Below are positions 27,044 through 35,618 of a DNA stretch of 64,000 bases, piece by piece. The notes beneath the pieces were generated by a model. The model was given only the letters and a program-made list of their open reading frames with translations, ran no database searches and was not told the origin of the DNA. Source of the stretch: Prolixibacteraceae bacterium (GTDB taxonomy: Bacteria; Bacteroidota; Bacteroidia; Bacteroidales; Prolixibacteraceae); the NCBI GenBank assembly GCA_028377305.1, contig JAONJW010000001.1, forward strand, positions 62,001 through 126,000, given 5' to 3'. The translations under genes and the position numbers were made by a program. Each line of letters begins with the position of its first letter. Position 1 is the first letter of the stretch.

Positions 27044-27678
27044 TTACTGTTCATGTGAAAAGAATAGTTTATCTGAAAATGATTTTAAGACTGGCATAAT
27101 GGAATTATAAACTTCTGCTTGAAAGGTTGAACCTTTATCGTTTGTGAAAAACCAATCTGCCATATATGTGTCAAAGTTATGTATCATAACAGTAGATATT
27201 GAAATTGTTGTATGTTGAACACGAATAAATATATTCTGATCAATAAAAGAAATATTTAGAGTGTACTTTAATTGACCTCCGACAGTTTTTGGATTAATTA
27301 TAAGATACAAACTTTCTTTGTCCTTAGTTTTGAAAGTGAACCCCTTTGATACTAGTAAACGACTAATTCTATTCATGTTATCAACATCGTTTTTGTTAGT
27401 TTTTATCGTTATTCGGTTATCATTTCTGATTGCTCTTCTTGGAATTTCACTTGAATATTGTTGGTATGATGAAAGTTTCTTCTCGGATACTCTTAGTGAA
27501 TACTTTGCATCTACATATTTAAGTCGATACGATTTTTCCTTGATTTCTTTATAATAATATCTGTAATTACAACTTCAGTGTCACTATTGGAAAGTAAAGA
27601 GTCGCCAATACTATATTTTACTTGAGAAAAAGATACCAATGAGATTAATAGTAAAGTCGATAATAATAATAGTTTCAT
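27044..27678 (-). pseudogene. Frameshifted gene for a secreted protein of unknown function
   Basis: The ORF track shows only the last 110 residues (27044-27376). Upstream, an ATG at 27678 opens a signal peptide (MKLLLLSTLLLISLVSFSQ) that runs 51 codons to a TAG. The second frame is open without an ATG through KEIKEKSYRLKYVDAKYSL into the tracked ORF. The frames overlap for about 40 bases near 27560. Inserting one base (about GATATT-T-ATTATAAAG) would join them into one protein of about 210 residues. Either the gene is dead or the assembly has an indel here. The family is unknown. Confidence 0.6.
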
Positions 27679-27689
27679 TTTAGATCAAT

Positions 27690-27974
27690 TTATTTTTGTA
27701 ATAGTCTTAATTGTTCTTCAAGTTCTTCATCGGTTAAATTCTCAAGATCATCGTTAAACTCAAGTTCAACACTTATTTGTTCTTGTTTTGGAACGACATA
27801 GGGTAAAAGCCGAATAAGAAAGTTTGTCCTTTCTTTCGACTCTAACTGTGATAATAGGTTTTCAATATTGACAAACTCTTTCTTAACGATCTTTTGAATC
27901 TTTACCTTAATATCTTGAGTTATCTTGTTTGGAGTTCCTTTCTTTCTGCCACCTGTTTTACATCCTTTTGCCAT
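27690..27974 (-). CDS. Small basic KGGRKKGTPNK-type protein
   Basis: This 94-residue protein opens with the basic motif KTGGRKKGTPNKIT. A central helical region follows (QLESKERTNFLIRLLPYVVPK), then a very acidic tail (DLENLTDEELEEQLRLL). Similar short proteins are widespread in Bacteroidota accessory DNA and phages. Their function is unknown, with DNA binding a reasonable guess from the basic start. Its start overlaps the end of the next upstream gene by 17 bases, so the two are translated together. Confidence 0.55.
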   Translation of the reverse strand: MAKGCKTGGRKKGTPNKITQDIKVKIQKIVKKEFVNIENLLSQLESKERTNFLIRLLPYVVPKQEQISVELEFNDDLENLTDEELEEQLRLLQK

Positions 27975-28260
27975 ATCTATTTTTGTCTACTTTAGATAAA
28001 TCGAATAAACACAATTGACCAATGAGTTTAACTCTCTTTTTGTCGTTTTTTAACCGTCTGTTGTTATGATAATTCCTAATGTTATGTTCTATCTCTCTTA
28101 TCTCTGTTTCGAAATCTACATTTGACCATTTGGAAGAAAGAAACCTTTTTTTTACTTGATAGTATTCTTCTTTGCTGTAAAGATAATAATATTTTAACCC
28201 AGTGTGAGACAAAAACTTTGCTCTTTCTGCATTGCTATACTTAACCCTGTTTCTAGACAT
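27958..28260 (-). CDS. Small basic hypothetical protein
   Basis: The 100-residue product is rich in Lys, Arg, Tyr and Asn with no signal peptide or membrane segment. I do not recognise its family. It overlaps the KGGRKKGTPNK gene at its 3' end (17 bases) and the next upstream gene at its 5' end (8 bases). The three small genes therefore form one tightly packed unit, a pattern common in phage or mobile DNA. Confidence 0.5.
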   Translation of the reverse strand: MSRNRVKYSNAERAKFLSHTGLKYYYLYSKEEYYQVKKRFLSSKWSNVDFETEIREIEHNIRNYHNNRRLKNDKKRVKLIGQLCLFDLSKVDKNRYGKRM

Positions 28261-28537
28261 ACACGATCATTGATGAAGTTTCTAACTCTATATATGAAGT
28301 GTTAATTTGGGTACTATTAGTTTTGTCTTTCTCTCTGTTGGAATGTTGGTTAATTCGGTCACCCCATAATTCAATTACTTTGTTTTTAATGATCTCTTTT
28401 GTCTTTTCTAGTATGTTATCTGATGAAGTGTTTATTAGGCTCTTTAATTTGCTTCTATGCTTCTTTAAGTTGGATTTGGAGCCATTTTCTATTAGGTCTA
28501 TCCAGTATAATAGGAATTCTATCATCTCAGAGAACAA
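28253..28537 (-). CDS. Hypothetical protein, possibly truncated at the 5' end
   Basis: The tracked start is a TTG; an ATG at 28525 would give MIEFLLYWIDLIENG. The same frame stays open upstream for about 45 more codons (through NLTTRCHIQTEIPLYLLF) to a TAA near 28680 without any ATG. This suggests either a non-ATG start or a gene that has lost its beginning. The product is helical and charged, with no recognised domain. It overlaps the next gene of the small-gene unit by 8 bases. Confidence 0.4.
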   Translation of the reverse strand: MFSEMIEFLLYWIDLIENGSKSNLKKHRSKLKSLINTSSDNILEKTKEIIKNKVIELWGDRINQHSNREKDKTNSTQINTSYIELETSSMIVYV

Positions 28538-28652
28538 GAGGTAAAGAGGTATTTCAGTTTGAATATGACAACGAGTGGTTAGGTTCTTCTTCTTTTCATT
28601 TGATTGATCCTGATTTACAGCTTTAAGACGGACTTGTTTATAAAAACTGTAT

Positions 28653-28687
28653 CTACTCCTTTATTTCAACTTGCCATTAAGGAGTAG
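28653..28687 (-). terminator. Hairpin, probably terminating the nuclease-like gene
   Basis: CTACTCCTT pairs perfectly with AAGGAGTAG over 17 bases. On the minus strand a T-rich tract (GTTTTTATAAAC) follows. It lies 83 bases after the stop codon of the gene at 28770. Confidence 0.45.
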
Positions 28688-28769
28688 GATGTCTTCCAAC
28701 CTCATACTAACAAAGGACAAATAGATAGTACTATATGCCCTTTAAGTTAGTGTCTACTTTTACTAAGTA

Positions 28770-29864
28770 TTATTCTGTTTCAACAGTTAGATATTTCTCT
28801 GCGGCTTTAATTATTTCTTTGCTGTATTTGTAGATATGAGCAATCTTGCTGATTTGATATTTCTCTTCGTTTTTATCTTCATCAAAGATACCAATGTATT
28901 TCTTAGAGCGATTATTTAAATATAATCGACAAATAGGTTGTCTGTTGTTATCATCGAATAGAACTCCAAAGTAGCTTTTTGTGTCCCTATATGCGATGTG
29001 TTCTTCATCAACAATACCATTAAGGATATCAACAATAGCATGGTAGCCATCTATCTCTTCTTGTGTGGTTACTGTCCCCTTTTCATTGTCTTGGTCGATG
29101 ATAATTTCATCTGGACTAAGGTTTTCTTGTGCGTTGACTTCTTCTTTTTGCTCAATATTTTGAGTGTTTAAAGCGCTATTAAGTCTTTGATTTATTGTTT
29201 CATTAATTTTCGTGTTAATGGCTTTTTTCACTATTGAAGTAAATTGGTGTGCAACCTTTTCTGTGATTTTACCTTGGTATACTTGCTTGGTGAAAAATCT
29301 TACAAAGTCAGCAGAAGGAGTGTTTAGTTCATGTTCAAAGTATGCTTTGATTGCATTTAGATACTTAAGTTCACTTGCGGAATCAAATATCTGTTCTACA
29401 TTGAACTCTGACTTATGGAATTTATTAAGGTGGGTAAAATCTTGATCCTTTAGATTTTCGAAATTAATTTTTAGGAATGGTATTGTGTCCATTTTATTGA
29501 CTTCCTCTAGGTCAGTATAGAAGTAGTATTCTATTCCATTGGTAAGAATGCCAAACTTAGCTTTTGTAAATGCAAAGTATCTTTCGAGTTGAGTATTATG
29601 AAGGTTAAGGTTTTCTTTCCAATTTTTGCATTCGATTATCATTATTGGATCATCCTCTTTTAGTATACAGTAATCAACCTTTTCTCCTTTCTTGGTTGAT
29701 TGGTCTGCAATAAATTCAGGAATCACTTCCAATGGATTGAATACATCATAGCCTAATGCTTGAAGAAAAGGCATTACAAAAGCATTCTTTGTTGCTTCTT
29801 CAGTTTCTATTCGATCTTTCAGAGATGCGATTCTCTCAGCAAGGGAAATTATTTGCTCTTTCAT
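28770..29864 (-). CDS. PD-(D/E)xK-type restriction endonuclease-like protein (HsdR N-terminal-like)
   Basis: The 364-residue protein starts with a helix of the type seen in HsdR_N-like proteins (IETEEATKNAFVMPFLQALGYDVFNPLEV). It then shows the nuclease core: VDYCIL supplies the Asp and MIIECKNWK supplies the E-x-K pair (about residues 64 and 76-79). FGILTNGIEYYFYTD is also typical. The second half (about 270-364) is a separate alpha/beta domain. There is no helicase, methylase or specificity subunit beside it, so it is not part of a complete type I system. It may be a stand-alone defence nuclease. This stays inference. Confidence 0.75.
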   Translation of the reverse strand: MKEQIISLAERIASLKDRIETEEATKNAFVMPFLQALGYDVFNPLEVIPEFIADQSTKKGEKVDYCILKEDDPIMIIECKNWKENLNLHNTQLERYFAFTKAKFGILTNGIEYYFYTDLEEVNKMDTIPFLKINFENLKDQDFTHLNKFHKSEFNVEQIFDSASELKYLNAIKAYFEHELNTPSADFVRFFTKQVYQGKITEKVAHQFTSIVKKAINTKINETINQRLNSALNTQNIEQKEEVNAQENLSPDEIIIDQDNEKGTVTTQEEIDGYHAIVDILNGIVDEEHIAYRDTKSYFGVLFDDNNRQPICRLYLNNRSKKYIGIFDEDKNEEKYQISKIAHIYKYSKEIIKAAEKYLTVETE

Positions 29865-30267
29865 GATTAGAGTTATTAGTTTAATATGGGACTATTAACT
29901 GTTAGCTTTGTTCGTATTTATAAATTTACTAAATATCTATGAATCATAGATGTTTCTGTGACAATTTATGACTAGAACATCTAACTTCATCTTATGATAG
30001 ACTGGTCCATGAGCTTAAGATGAGTCATTTCGTAGATCAGCGAGAAGTGCTAGGAAAGAATAAGAAAGCAATCGTAGGGCTGTAATTCGGATTATCTATG
30101 ATAATTTACGATGGCTAATGAAATAAAATGAGCGGACTTGTCTTCCCTAATTGTTTTGAACTTTCAGTGCATGATGTAAATAAATAGGGTCCGTTTTATG
30201 AAGAAACTCTTTACTGAAGAGTGAATTATTGTAGTGGTCATTTCCATTGTTTGACAATTGACACTTT
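29865..30267. other. Intergenic region without a recognisable gene
   Basis: No gene is seen. The stretch holds the palindrome at 29935 and a weaker TCATCTTA/TAAGATGA inverted repeat (29987-30023). Confidence 0.45.
29935..29951. repeat. Palindrome upstream of the nuclease-like gene
   Basis: ATCTATGA-A-TCATAGAT is a perfect 8+8 inverted repeat about 70 bases before the start codon. It is a possible operator. Confidence 0.35.
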
Positions 30268-30312
30268 AGAAATAGTATCTATCCTGGGGACTCTAGGATA
30301 GACACTATTTCT
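30268..30312 (-). terminator. Long hairpin after the membrane-anchored gene
   Basis: AGAAATAGTATCTATCCT pairs with AGGATAGACACTATTTCT (one wobble) over a 9-base loop, 5 bases from the stop codon of the gene at 30318. Confidence 0.65.
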
Positions 30313-30317
30313 ACAGT

Positions 30318-30902
30318 TTATGCAATGGAGGTTTGCTTCTTATAAAAAGAACTTATTACTGAGATATCGATTTTGGGTTTATAGTTCTCTAATCCTGCAT
30401 AGGAACCGATGAGCAATATGTTGTCTTGCTGCAGTTCTTGGATCCAAAGCGTATATTCTGGAAGTTGTTTAGAGATGTATCCGATAAAGTGGTTCGACTT
30501 ATCGTATACACCAAGAGTCAGCTTTCCATATCTGTTTTTGGAATCTAGTTTTATGATTAGAGGATCTGAGATATCTAGTGTTTTAATGTATTTCAGTCGA
30601 TGGTCCACCATATCGACCACCATAGGAAACGTATGAACATCCTTGGTGTTGTTTTCATTACTATTATATCTCTCCACACGATAGTTCCACTCCTCTAGGA
30701 AATTTGGTTCTGCTTCTATGAGCTTTTTAAATGGACTGCCTGGAAATTGAACGTTATAGTTTTGTGTTTTAGTGATGAGTGCTTTATGTCGAAGTTTTTT
30801 TCGTCGCACCCTGATCGCTACAATTATAATGACTAGAATGATAACTTCCATGGAGCCAATCAGTGCATATTCTACCATGGTAGAGAGTAGGAGGAAATTC
30901 AT
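30318..30902 (-). CDS. Membrane-anchored hypothetical protein
   Basis: The 194-residue product has one N-terminal membrane helix (about residues 10-32, ALIGSMEVIILVIIIVAIRV) followed by a basic stop-transfer stretch. A soluble, probably cytoplasmic domain then contains KLTLGVYDKSNHFIGYISKQLP. This phrase slightly resembles a HIRAN-like beta fold, but I cannot support that assignment. The gene stands alone with a strong terminator behind it. Confidence 0.55.
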   Translation of the reverse strand: MNFLLLSTMVEYALIGSMEVIILVIIIVAIRVRRKKLRHKALITKTQNYNVQFPGSPFKKLIEAEPNFLEEWNYRVERYNSNENNTKDVHTFPMVVDMVDHRLKYIKTLDISDPLIIKLDSKNRYGKLTLGVYDKSNHFIGYISKQLPEYTLWIQELQQDNILLIGSYAGLENYKPKIDISVISSFYKKQTSIA

Positions 30903-31796
30903 AGTTGTTTAGTTTTAATAGAATATAGATGACGTTTTTATAGTCTACCCTCTATACAATCTTAGACCTAGAGATAGCAATACTATCTGAAGATTCAAGT
31001 GTTACATGTATAACGGGGAGTTTATATTAAAACACTTAAGTGTTAAATTAGTTCTATAAAAATGACATCTTGTTTGTAACACTAACTATAAAAGAGAGAA
31101 GTGATGGGCTATAAGGTTTTTATTTTTAGGTGGTTGTGTGGAATAGTTTATATTTATTAGCCCCATTGATTTTTTTCTGTTTTTAGGCAAGAGAGAGATA
31201 GTAGGGGATCGATAGGGGAATGGTAGGGGTATCACTTTGACTTGGCACGAACCATGTTGGGAATTGCTTCGGAGATCCCTCATCGAATAGTGAAATGGGT
31301 GAGTGAACTTCGAATGGTCTTCTAACATGATTCGAACAATCTTAAAAGAAAACCCGAGTTATTCCCCTAGGAGGTTGTTATGGGATTAGGAAGATATAGA
31401 CCTCTATTCGAAATTCAACAGATTCGTAAGGTTGGTTGATGAGGGTGGACAGATTTTTGGTCTGTTGTTTTTGTTATATGATAAATATTGGTGCATTGAG
31501 AATTACTACTCTGGTGTGCAGTGTGTTTTGTATACCCTATTTAGGAATGTTTGTCTCTATTTATTAGGGAGATAAACATTATTGGATTGTGCAGTGTATT
31601 TATACAATTAATCTTATGTAATTGAAATAGTTGCAACAAATATGATGTTAGATTGTTTTCCTAGTAAAATCAAAAACTTGCCACCTAAGCCTATATTGAA
31701 ATAGGGTGTTGCTTTTGATTTGGAAGACGAGTTTGTGTGATGCGTATTTTGAAGACTATTTCAATGTAGGATTGGGGCAAAACAACCTAATTCACG
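30903..31796. other. Intergenic region with phased TAGGGG repeats
   Basis: No gene can be supported. The 80-codon minus-strand ORF at 31086-31328 covers the repeat and has no family features. Confidence 0.45.
31202..31234 (+). repeat. Three 11-bp TAGGGG units in tandem
   Basis: TAGGGGATCGA, TAGGGGAATGG and TAGGGGTATCA follow each other without gaps. The first six bases are identical and the last five vary. Confidence 0.6.
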
Positions 31797-33059
31797 ATGA
31801 AAAGAATTATTGTTTTATCCCTCGTTACACTTTTATCTATTGGGTGTAGCAAAGACTCTTCCCCTATTACAGATGATGAATGGTATCCTGATGGTAAGCA
31901 GAAGAGGTCTGCACCATGGAATGGGTATGTCTTGATTGAAAATGTGAGAGAGCGGATGAGCTCTAAGATTGAGATATCTAATGCCTATTTGGTTCGACGA
32001 GATGCCAAAGATTGTTTAATATTTACGAACTATGACTATCGAGATGTTATTGCTCGATTGGGTGATCATGATCTCTTTCAATGTCTGTTTTATGATTTTG
32101 ATGTAGAGCGGAATCGTTGTGCTTTCGATCGTTTGCATATTTCTGTGGTTCGTGGTGGTCTCGATGTATTCCAAAATTGTATGTATGGAAAGCGTAGCTT
32201 TGGTTACGATAAGTGTATGGTTAGAGATCGATCGATATCTCCGAGTATCCAGATGAATAAGTTTCAGAAGGAGGGTAGTTATGTGCTTAAAGGAAGTGTG
32301 CGGTTGAAGGACTTCTATGACCAAATGAAGTTGTCTATCGAATATGTAGGAGAGGTGATCGACTTACGTTCTTCTTCACGCTTTCGTTTGGGAACTTCTG
32401 CTTTGAAATTCGATCAGCCATTTGTGACACCAAGCCACCCACCTATTGCAAATGAGGCCTATTTTAGAGATATATTCTATGAGAGGAGTCAGTTGATGGG
32501 GATCGAAAATGATGGTGGTGATCTGTTTTTATCAACCATCCATCTGGATGGAAAAGTGGTGCGTTTAAGACCCATGAAGGAGTTGCATGAACAAGCGGAG
32601 TTGAAGATCGTGGATGGGTATCTGTATGAGCAAAGAGTAGCCTATGCGAAGGGGGTAGAGCGGATCGATTTTTATAAGTATCCGACCATGAAAGATAAGA
32701 GGCTATCTTTTGCCTCCTCACGAATCGCTGCATATAAAGACCGCTACTATGTTTTGAGCGGTGGGGTGCTCCTAAAAGCGGATGTTGAGGGCAAGGTGTT
32801 AAAGAGGCAGTATGATAACTTTTTGCCAAGATGTTTAGCTTCTAGTGTTGGATTGATTTGGTCTGTTCTCTGTGAAAATGATCGGATTTATTTGGTGGGG
32901 TTAGATAAGCATCTTGAGTTTGTTAGAGCTTATGAACTGATCGGGTTGCCCGTAATGCCCGGTTCGTTTCAGGTTCGCAGTTTGTGTGCGTATAAAAGCA
33001 GTACACTTTTGATGCTTGATGGGGCGAATCGTATCTATCAAATCTCTGTAAGTCGCTAA
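31797..33059 (+). CDS. Lipoprotein of a local tandem family (long member)
   Basis: The 420-residue product has a lipoprotein signal peptide with lipobox LLSIGC (Cys17). Its N-terminal domain (about 40-200) shares the phrase DCLIFTNYDYRDV and the ending MKLSIEYVGEVIDLR with the shorter lipoprotein encoded at 34409 (HYLIYTNYAYDDA, and a matching DLR ending), so the two are paralogs. The C-terminal 200 residues are beta-rich with repeated strand-turn units (DGKVVRL, DRYYVLSGGVLLKAD, DRIYLVGLD), compatible with a beta-propeller. I recognise no named family. It is probably anchored in the outer membrane or periplasmic side. Confidence 0.65.
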   Translation: MKRIIVLSLVTLLSIGCSKDSSPITDDEWYPDGKQKRSAPWNGYVLIENVRERMSSKIEISNAYLVRRDAKDCLIFTNYDYRDVIARLGDHDLFQCLFYDFDVERNRCAFDRLHISVVRGGLDVFQNCMYGKRSFGYDKCMVRDRSISPSIQMNKFQKEGSYVLKGSVRLKDFYDQMKLSIEYVGEVIDLRSSSRFRLGTSALKFDQPFVTPSHPPIANEAYFRDIFYERSQLMGIENDGGDLFLSTIHLDGKVVRLRPMKELHEQAELKIVDGYLYEQRVAYAKGVERIDFYKYPTMKDKRLSFASSRIAAYKDRYYVLSGGVLLKADVEGKVLKRQYDNFLPRCLASSVGLIWSVLCENDRIYLVGLDKHLEFVRAYELIGLPVMPGSFQVRSLCAYKSSTLLMLDGANRIYQISVSR

Positions 33060-33910
33060 ATTTGGGGGTATGATAATAATCATGTGTATTGCTGCAACTT
33101 TTTAAATTGAGAGTTGTTTTATTTATAGATTTGGATATCAAATCTGTAGGAATAATGTTTTTTTTCAAATTAAAAATCCTTGCATGGTGATAGATTGTGA
33201 GTAGAAATGAATCACAGCTGGATTGAGGTCATATGGACGTTCGAGGTTGTATCTATTTCTCATGGGTAGTTCCCTTTTGAACGTTTGACTGAGAATAAAG
33301 ATGGGTCCCTTTAATTTTCTTTATTCCTTTTCTACAAAGTCTTGAGTGCATGTGGAGGTCCCTCCCTTGGTGGTGCTTGTGAGGGTTGTTCGTCGGAGCT
33401 GAGTCGTTTGGGATATCGTGGGGGTATCCTGAGGTTGACAGATGTTTGCGGTGGGAGTAGTGATGGAAGAACCCTGTCTTGCGGGATGCATGGCAGGGTT
33501 TCTTTGTGCCTAAGAGGTTATGGTTACGATTAAAATGCCTTATAGGGATCTTGTTGAAGTGAAGTCTCTTTGTCAATGTATGGATGGAAGTGGTTCAAGA
33601 GTGAATCTATTCATTTTGTTTCAACCAGATATTGAAAGTGATACCTCTTCTGTGTATCGCTTCATTATTTATATACAAAGATATGGAGACCACCTATCTC
33701 CTTTAGGGGTATATCACTTTATAGTCTAGGATATAACGTTTAGCACCTTCAGTGCCGGTTCAAACAAAGGAGTAGATGCCGTTTTTATGAATAGGTATCA
33801 TGTTTAGTTGTTAATTTATGTAAATGGCTGGGGATTTTATGTATATTTACGAGCTACAAGAGGTGTATTGGTGTATATCATCATGATGACGTAATCAATA
33901 ATTCTAACAG
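33060..33910. other. Intergenic region, less AT-rich than its surroundings in part
   Basis: Around 33340-33530 the sequence is G-rich with a hairpin (AACCCTG/CAGGGTT, 33470-33501). The overlapping ORFs on both strands look like chance. No gene can be supported. Confidence 0.4.
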
Positions 33911-34408
33911 ATAAAGAAAATATTGGCTTTACTTACACTTTTAGTCTTTGTGGGGGCTTGTTCGAAAGAGGAACATGGATACAAGAGTGCGATCCTTACG
34001 ATCTCAGGTGGTCGTGAAGATCAAGAGATTCTGAATGAATTAAAATATGCTTATAAAATAGATGGGACGGATCGTAATATAGTTGTTCTTGCAAACTACT
34101 CATATGCGACTCCATGTGCCTGATTTGAGTAGGATAATAGTATCACAGTGATCACCTCTCAAGATCCATCAGAATAGGCAAAGCTCTCTTGTACACTGGA
34201 AATTGCAGGGGAACTAGCAAAACAGTATAGAGGGGTTAGAAGTGGAATCGTAAAGGATAACTATCTGAAGATTGAAGGTAAGGTAGGAGATGATTCTGCA
34301 AACCTTTGTGTTTGGCTGGAGTGTGAAGGTGTAGCTAGAGGTGTACATAACTACTGTCTTGTAAAGTGGGTTGATAATGAATATGAAATACAAATGTATA
34401 ATCTAAAT
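33911..34408 (+). pseudogene. Decayed lipoprotein gene of the tandem family
   Basis: One frame runs from ATA at 33911 (probably once ATG) through a signal peptide and lipobox (LVFVGAC), then NIVVLANYSY. After three in-frame stops (TGA at 34121, TAG at 34130 and one further TAG near 34175) it continues as IAGELAKQYRGVRSGIV and CVWLECEGVARG. The order matches the neighbouring lipoprotein at 34409, where TNYAYDDAKVLE occupies the place of the first stops. No indel is needed: only base substitutions broke it. The frame has no stop before the next gene's ATG and reads straight into it. The track entry at 33923-34123 is only its first part. Confidence 0.65.
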
Positions 34409-34996
34409 ATGAAGAAAGTATTTGTCCTTACAATAATGAGCATGCTTATGTGGTCATGCTCCAAAGATGAGCGGAATATTGTCTTTCCATCGTTACAGGA
34501 GGAGTTTGATAAGTTATCTGTTTTAAATAAGGGGACTGTTTCGGTCTATAATGTGGATCAAGGGAAAGATATAGAGAAGACGATTAACCACTCTTATTGG
34601 TTATATGAAGGAGGTCAACACTATCTGATCTATACAAATTATGCCTATGACGATGCGAAAGTGCTAGAGAGTACTGATGATATGGTTACGGTCGTTGTTC
34701 CTTTAGAGAATGAAAAGGATCCAGCCTCTTTTAAATCGATTGAGATCATTTTAAGGGGCAATTTCGTAAAGAGTTTGGATGGAGAGAAGGAGCAAACAGA
34801 ACGTGGCTTTTTCTGGAAGTCTACCCTCTCTGCCGATAATAAGTCGTCGAATGTGAAAAGTAGGAAAGTTAATGGAGTTGTAAATATTTACCATGTGGAG
34901 TTGAAAGCCGTAGGAAATGGTGAACTGAAGTATGATGGTCTGATTACGGACTTAAGAGGAAAAGAGAATCGTTGGGAGCCTATGCTAAGAAAATAG
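34409..34996 (+). CDS. Lipoprotein of the local tandem family (short member)
   Basis: The ATG at 34409 gives 195 residues with a lipoprotein signal peptide and lipobox LMWSC. The track start at 34394 adds five residues that belong to the upstream pseudogene frame. The domain contains HYLIYTNYAYDDAKVLE and ends YDGLITDLRGKENRWEP. It corresponds to the N-terminal domain of the 420-residue lipoprotein at 31797 and to the pseudogene just upstream. The function is unknown. The cluster of three relatives points to local duplication and decay. Confidence 0.65.
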   Translation: MKKVFVLTIMSMLMWSCSKDERNIVFPSLQEEFDKLSVLNKGTVSVYNVDQGKDIEKTINHSYWLYEGGQHYLIYTNYAYDDAKVLESTDDMVTVVVPLENEKDPASFKSIEIILRGNFVKSLDGEKEQTERGFFWKSTLSADNKSSNVKSRKVNGVVNIYHVELKAVGNGELKYDGLITDLRGKENRWEPMLRK

Positions 34997-35354
34997 GTTT
35001 ATGTTACTAGACATAGGGGTTGCCTACAGATAAATGTAGAGATCACTAAATGAAGCATTATTGGCTAACTTATGTTTATGATTAGAGTTGCTCTTTGCAT
35101 CATTAAGATTTATCTGTAGATCGTTTATCAAATAGTCTAATCCTGTCATTAAAAAGGTCGTATAGCATAGTTTATATCTGTTTCTAGCAATCCGAATATA
35201 ATATGAATCAGCGACCTTCTCGTGTATGCATTATTTGAACAAGCCCTGTACGACTTTGTAATTAATGATATTAGGCTTGCAGAATGTGTGCTGAGTGTAC
35301 GTTATTATAAAGAGTTGATATTAGATTATGGGAATCAATTTTTGTTGGGAATTT
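34997..35354. other. Intergenic region with a long-range inverted repeat
   Basis: No gene is seen apart from the inverted repeat at 35024-35119. Confidence 0.4.
35024..35119. repeat. Inverted repeat with 12-bp arms
   Basis: CTACAGATAAAT (35024-35035) and ATTTATCTGTAG (35108-35119) are exact reverse complements, 72 bases apart. The size would suit a small non-autonomous element or a large hairpin after the lipoprotein gene. No target duplication was seen. Confidence 0.4.
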
Positions 35355-35618
35355 ATGAACAATAAACGAGTGTCTAAATTAATAAAATTGTACATCGTAG
35401 TGATGATGTATATGTTCTTTCCTATAATCGTAAGTGAGATTGTGGATGGAGATAAATCATTTACAGGTTTAGAATCACGGTGTCAATTATACTGGCTCAT
35501 TTTTTTTACTATCCCTTCTGGCTTGTTTGTTTTATTGATCAGTACGATTGCTGCTCTTGCTAGATTCATTAACCAAAGGTTAAAGGATAAAAGAGATCAA
35601 ACCAAGATCATTTCATGA
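35355..35618 (+). CDS. Small two-helix membrane protein
   Basis: From the ATG at 35355 the product has 87 residues with two hydrophobic segments (about residues 10-28, LYIVVMMYMFFPIIV; and 43-68, YWLIFFTIPSGLFVLLISTIAAL) and a charged C-terminus (RLKDKRDQTK). I do not recognise a family. It lies at the end of the accessory stretch, alone on the plus strand. The even distribution of charges at the membrane edges makes it look like a real protein, but evidence is limited. Confidence 0.4.
   Translation: MNNKRVSKLIKLYIVVMMYMFFPIIVSEIVDGDKSFTGLESRCQLYWLIFFTIPSGLFVLLISTIAALARFINQRLKDKRDQTKIIS

Noticed and set aside
27690-27974. Phage terminase small subunit
   Set aside because: The basic start is reminiscent of one, but no terminase large subunit or other packaging gene is near and the protein is too short.
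31202-31234. G-quadruplex
   Set aside because: Only three G4 runs are present in the array and a fourth nearby run is weak, so a stable intramolecular quadruplex is not supported.
31086-31328. 80-codon minus-strand ORF rich in Pro and Ser
   Set aside because: It covers the TAGGGG repeat units, which alone create the Pro/Ser pattern.
33253-33729. Overlapping ORFs on both strands in the G-rich stretch
   Set aside because: The translations are rich in His, Ser and Cys in a way that follows the base composition, with no signal peptide, motif or neighbouring support.
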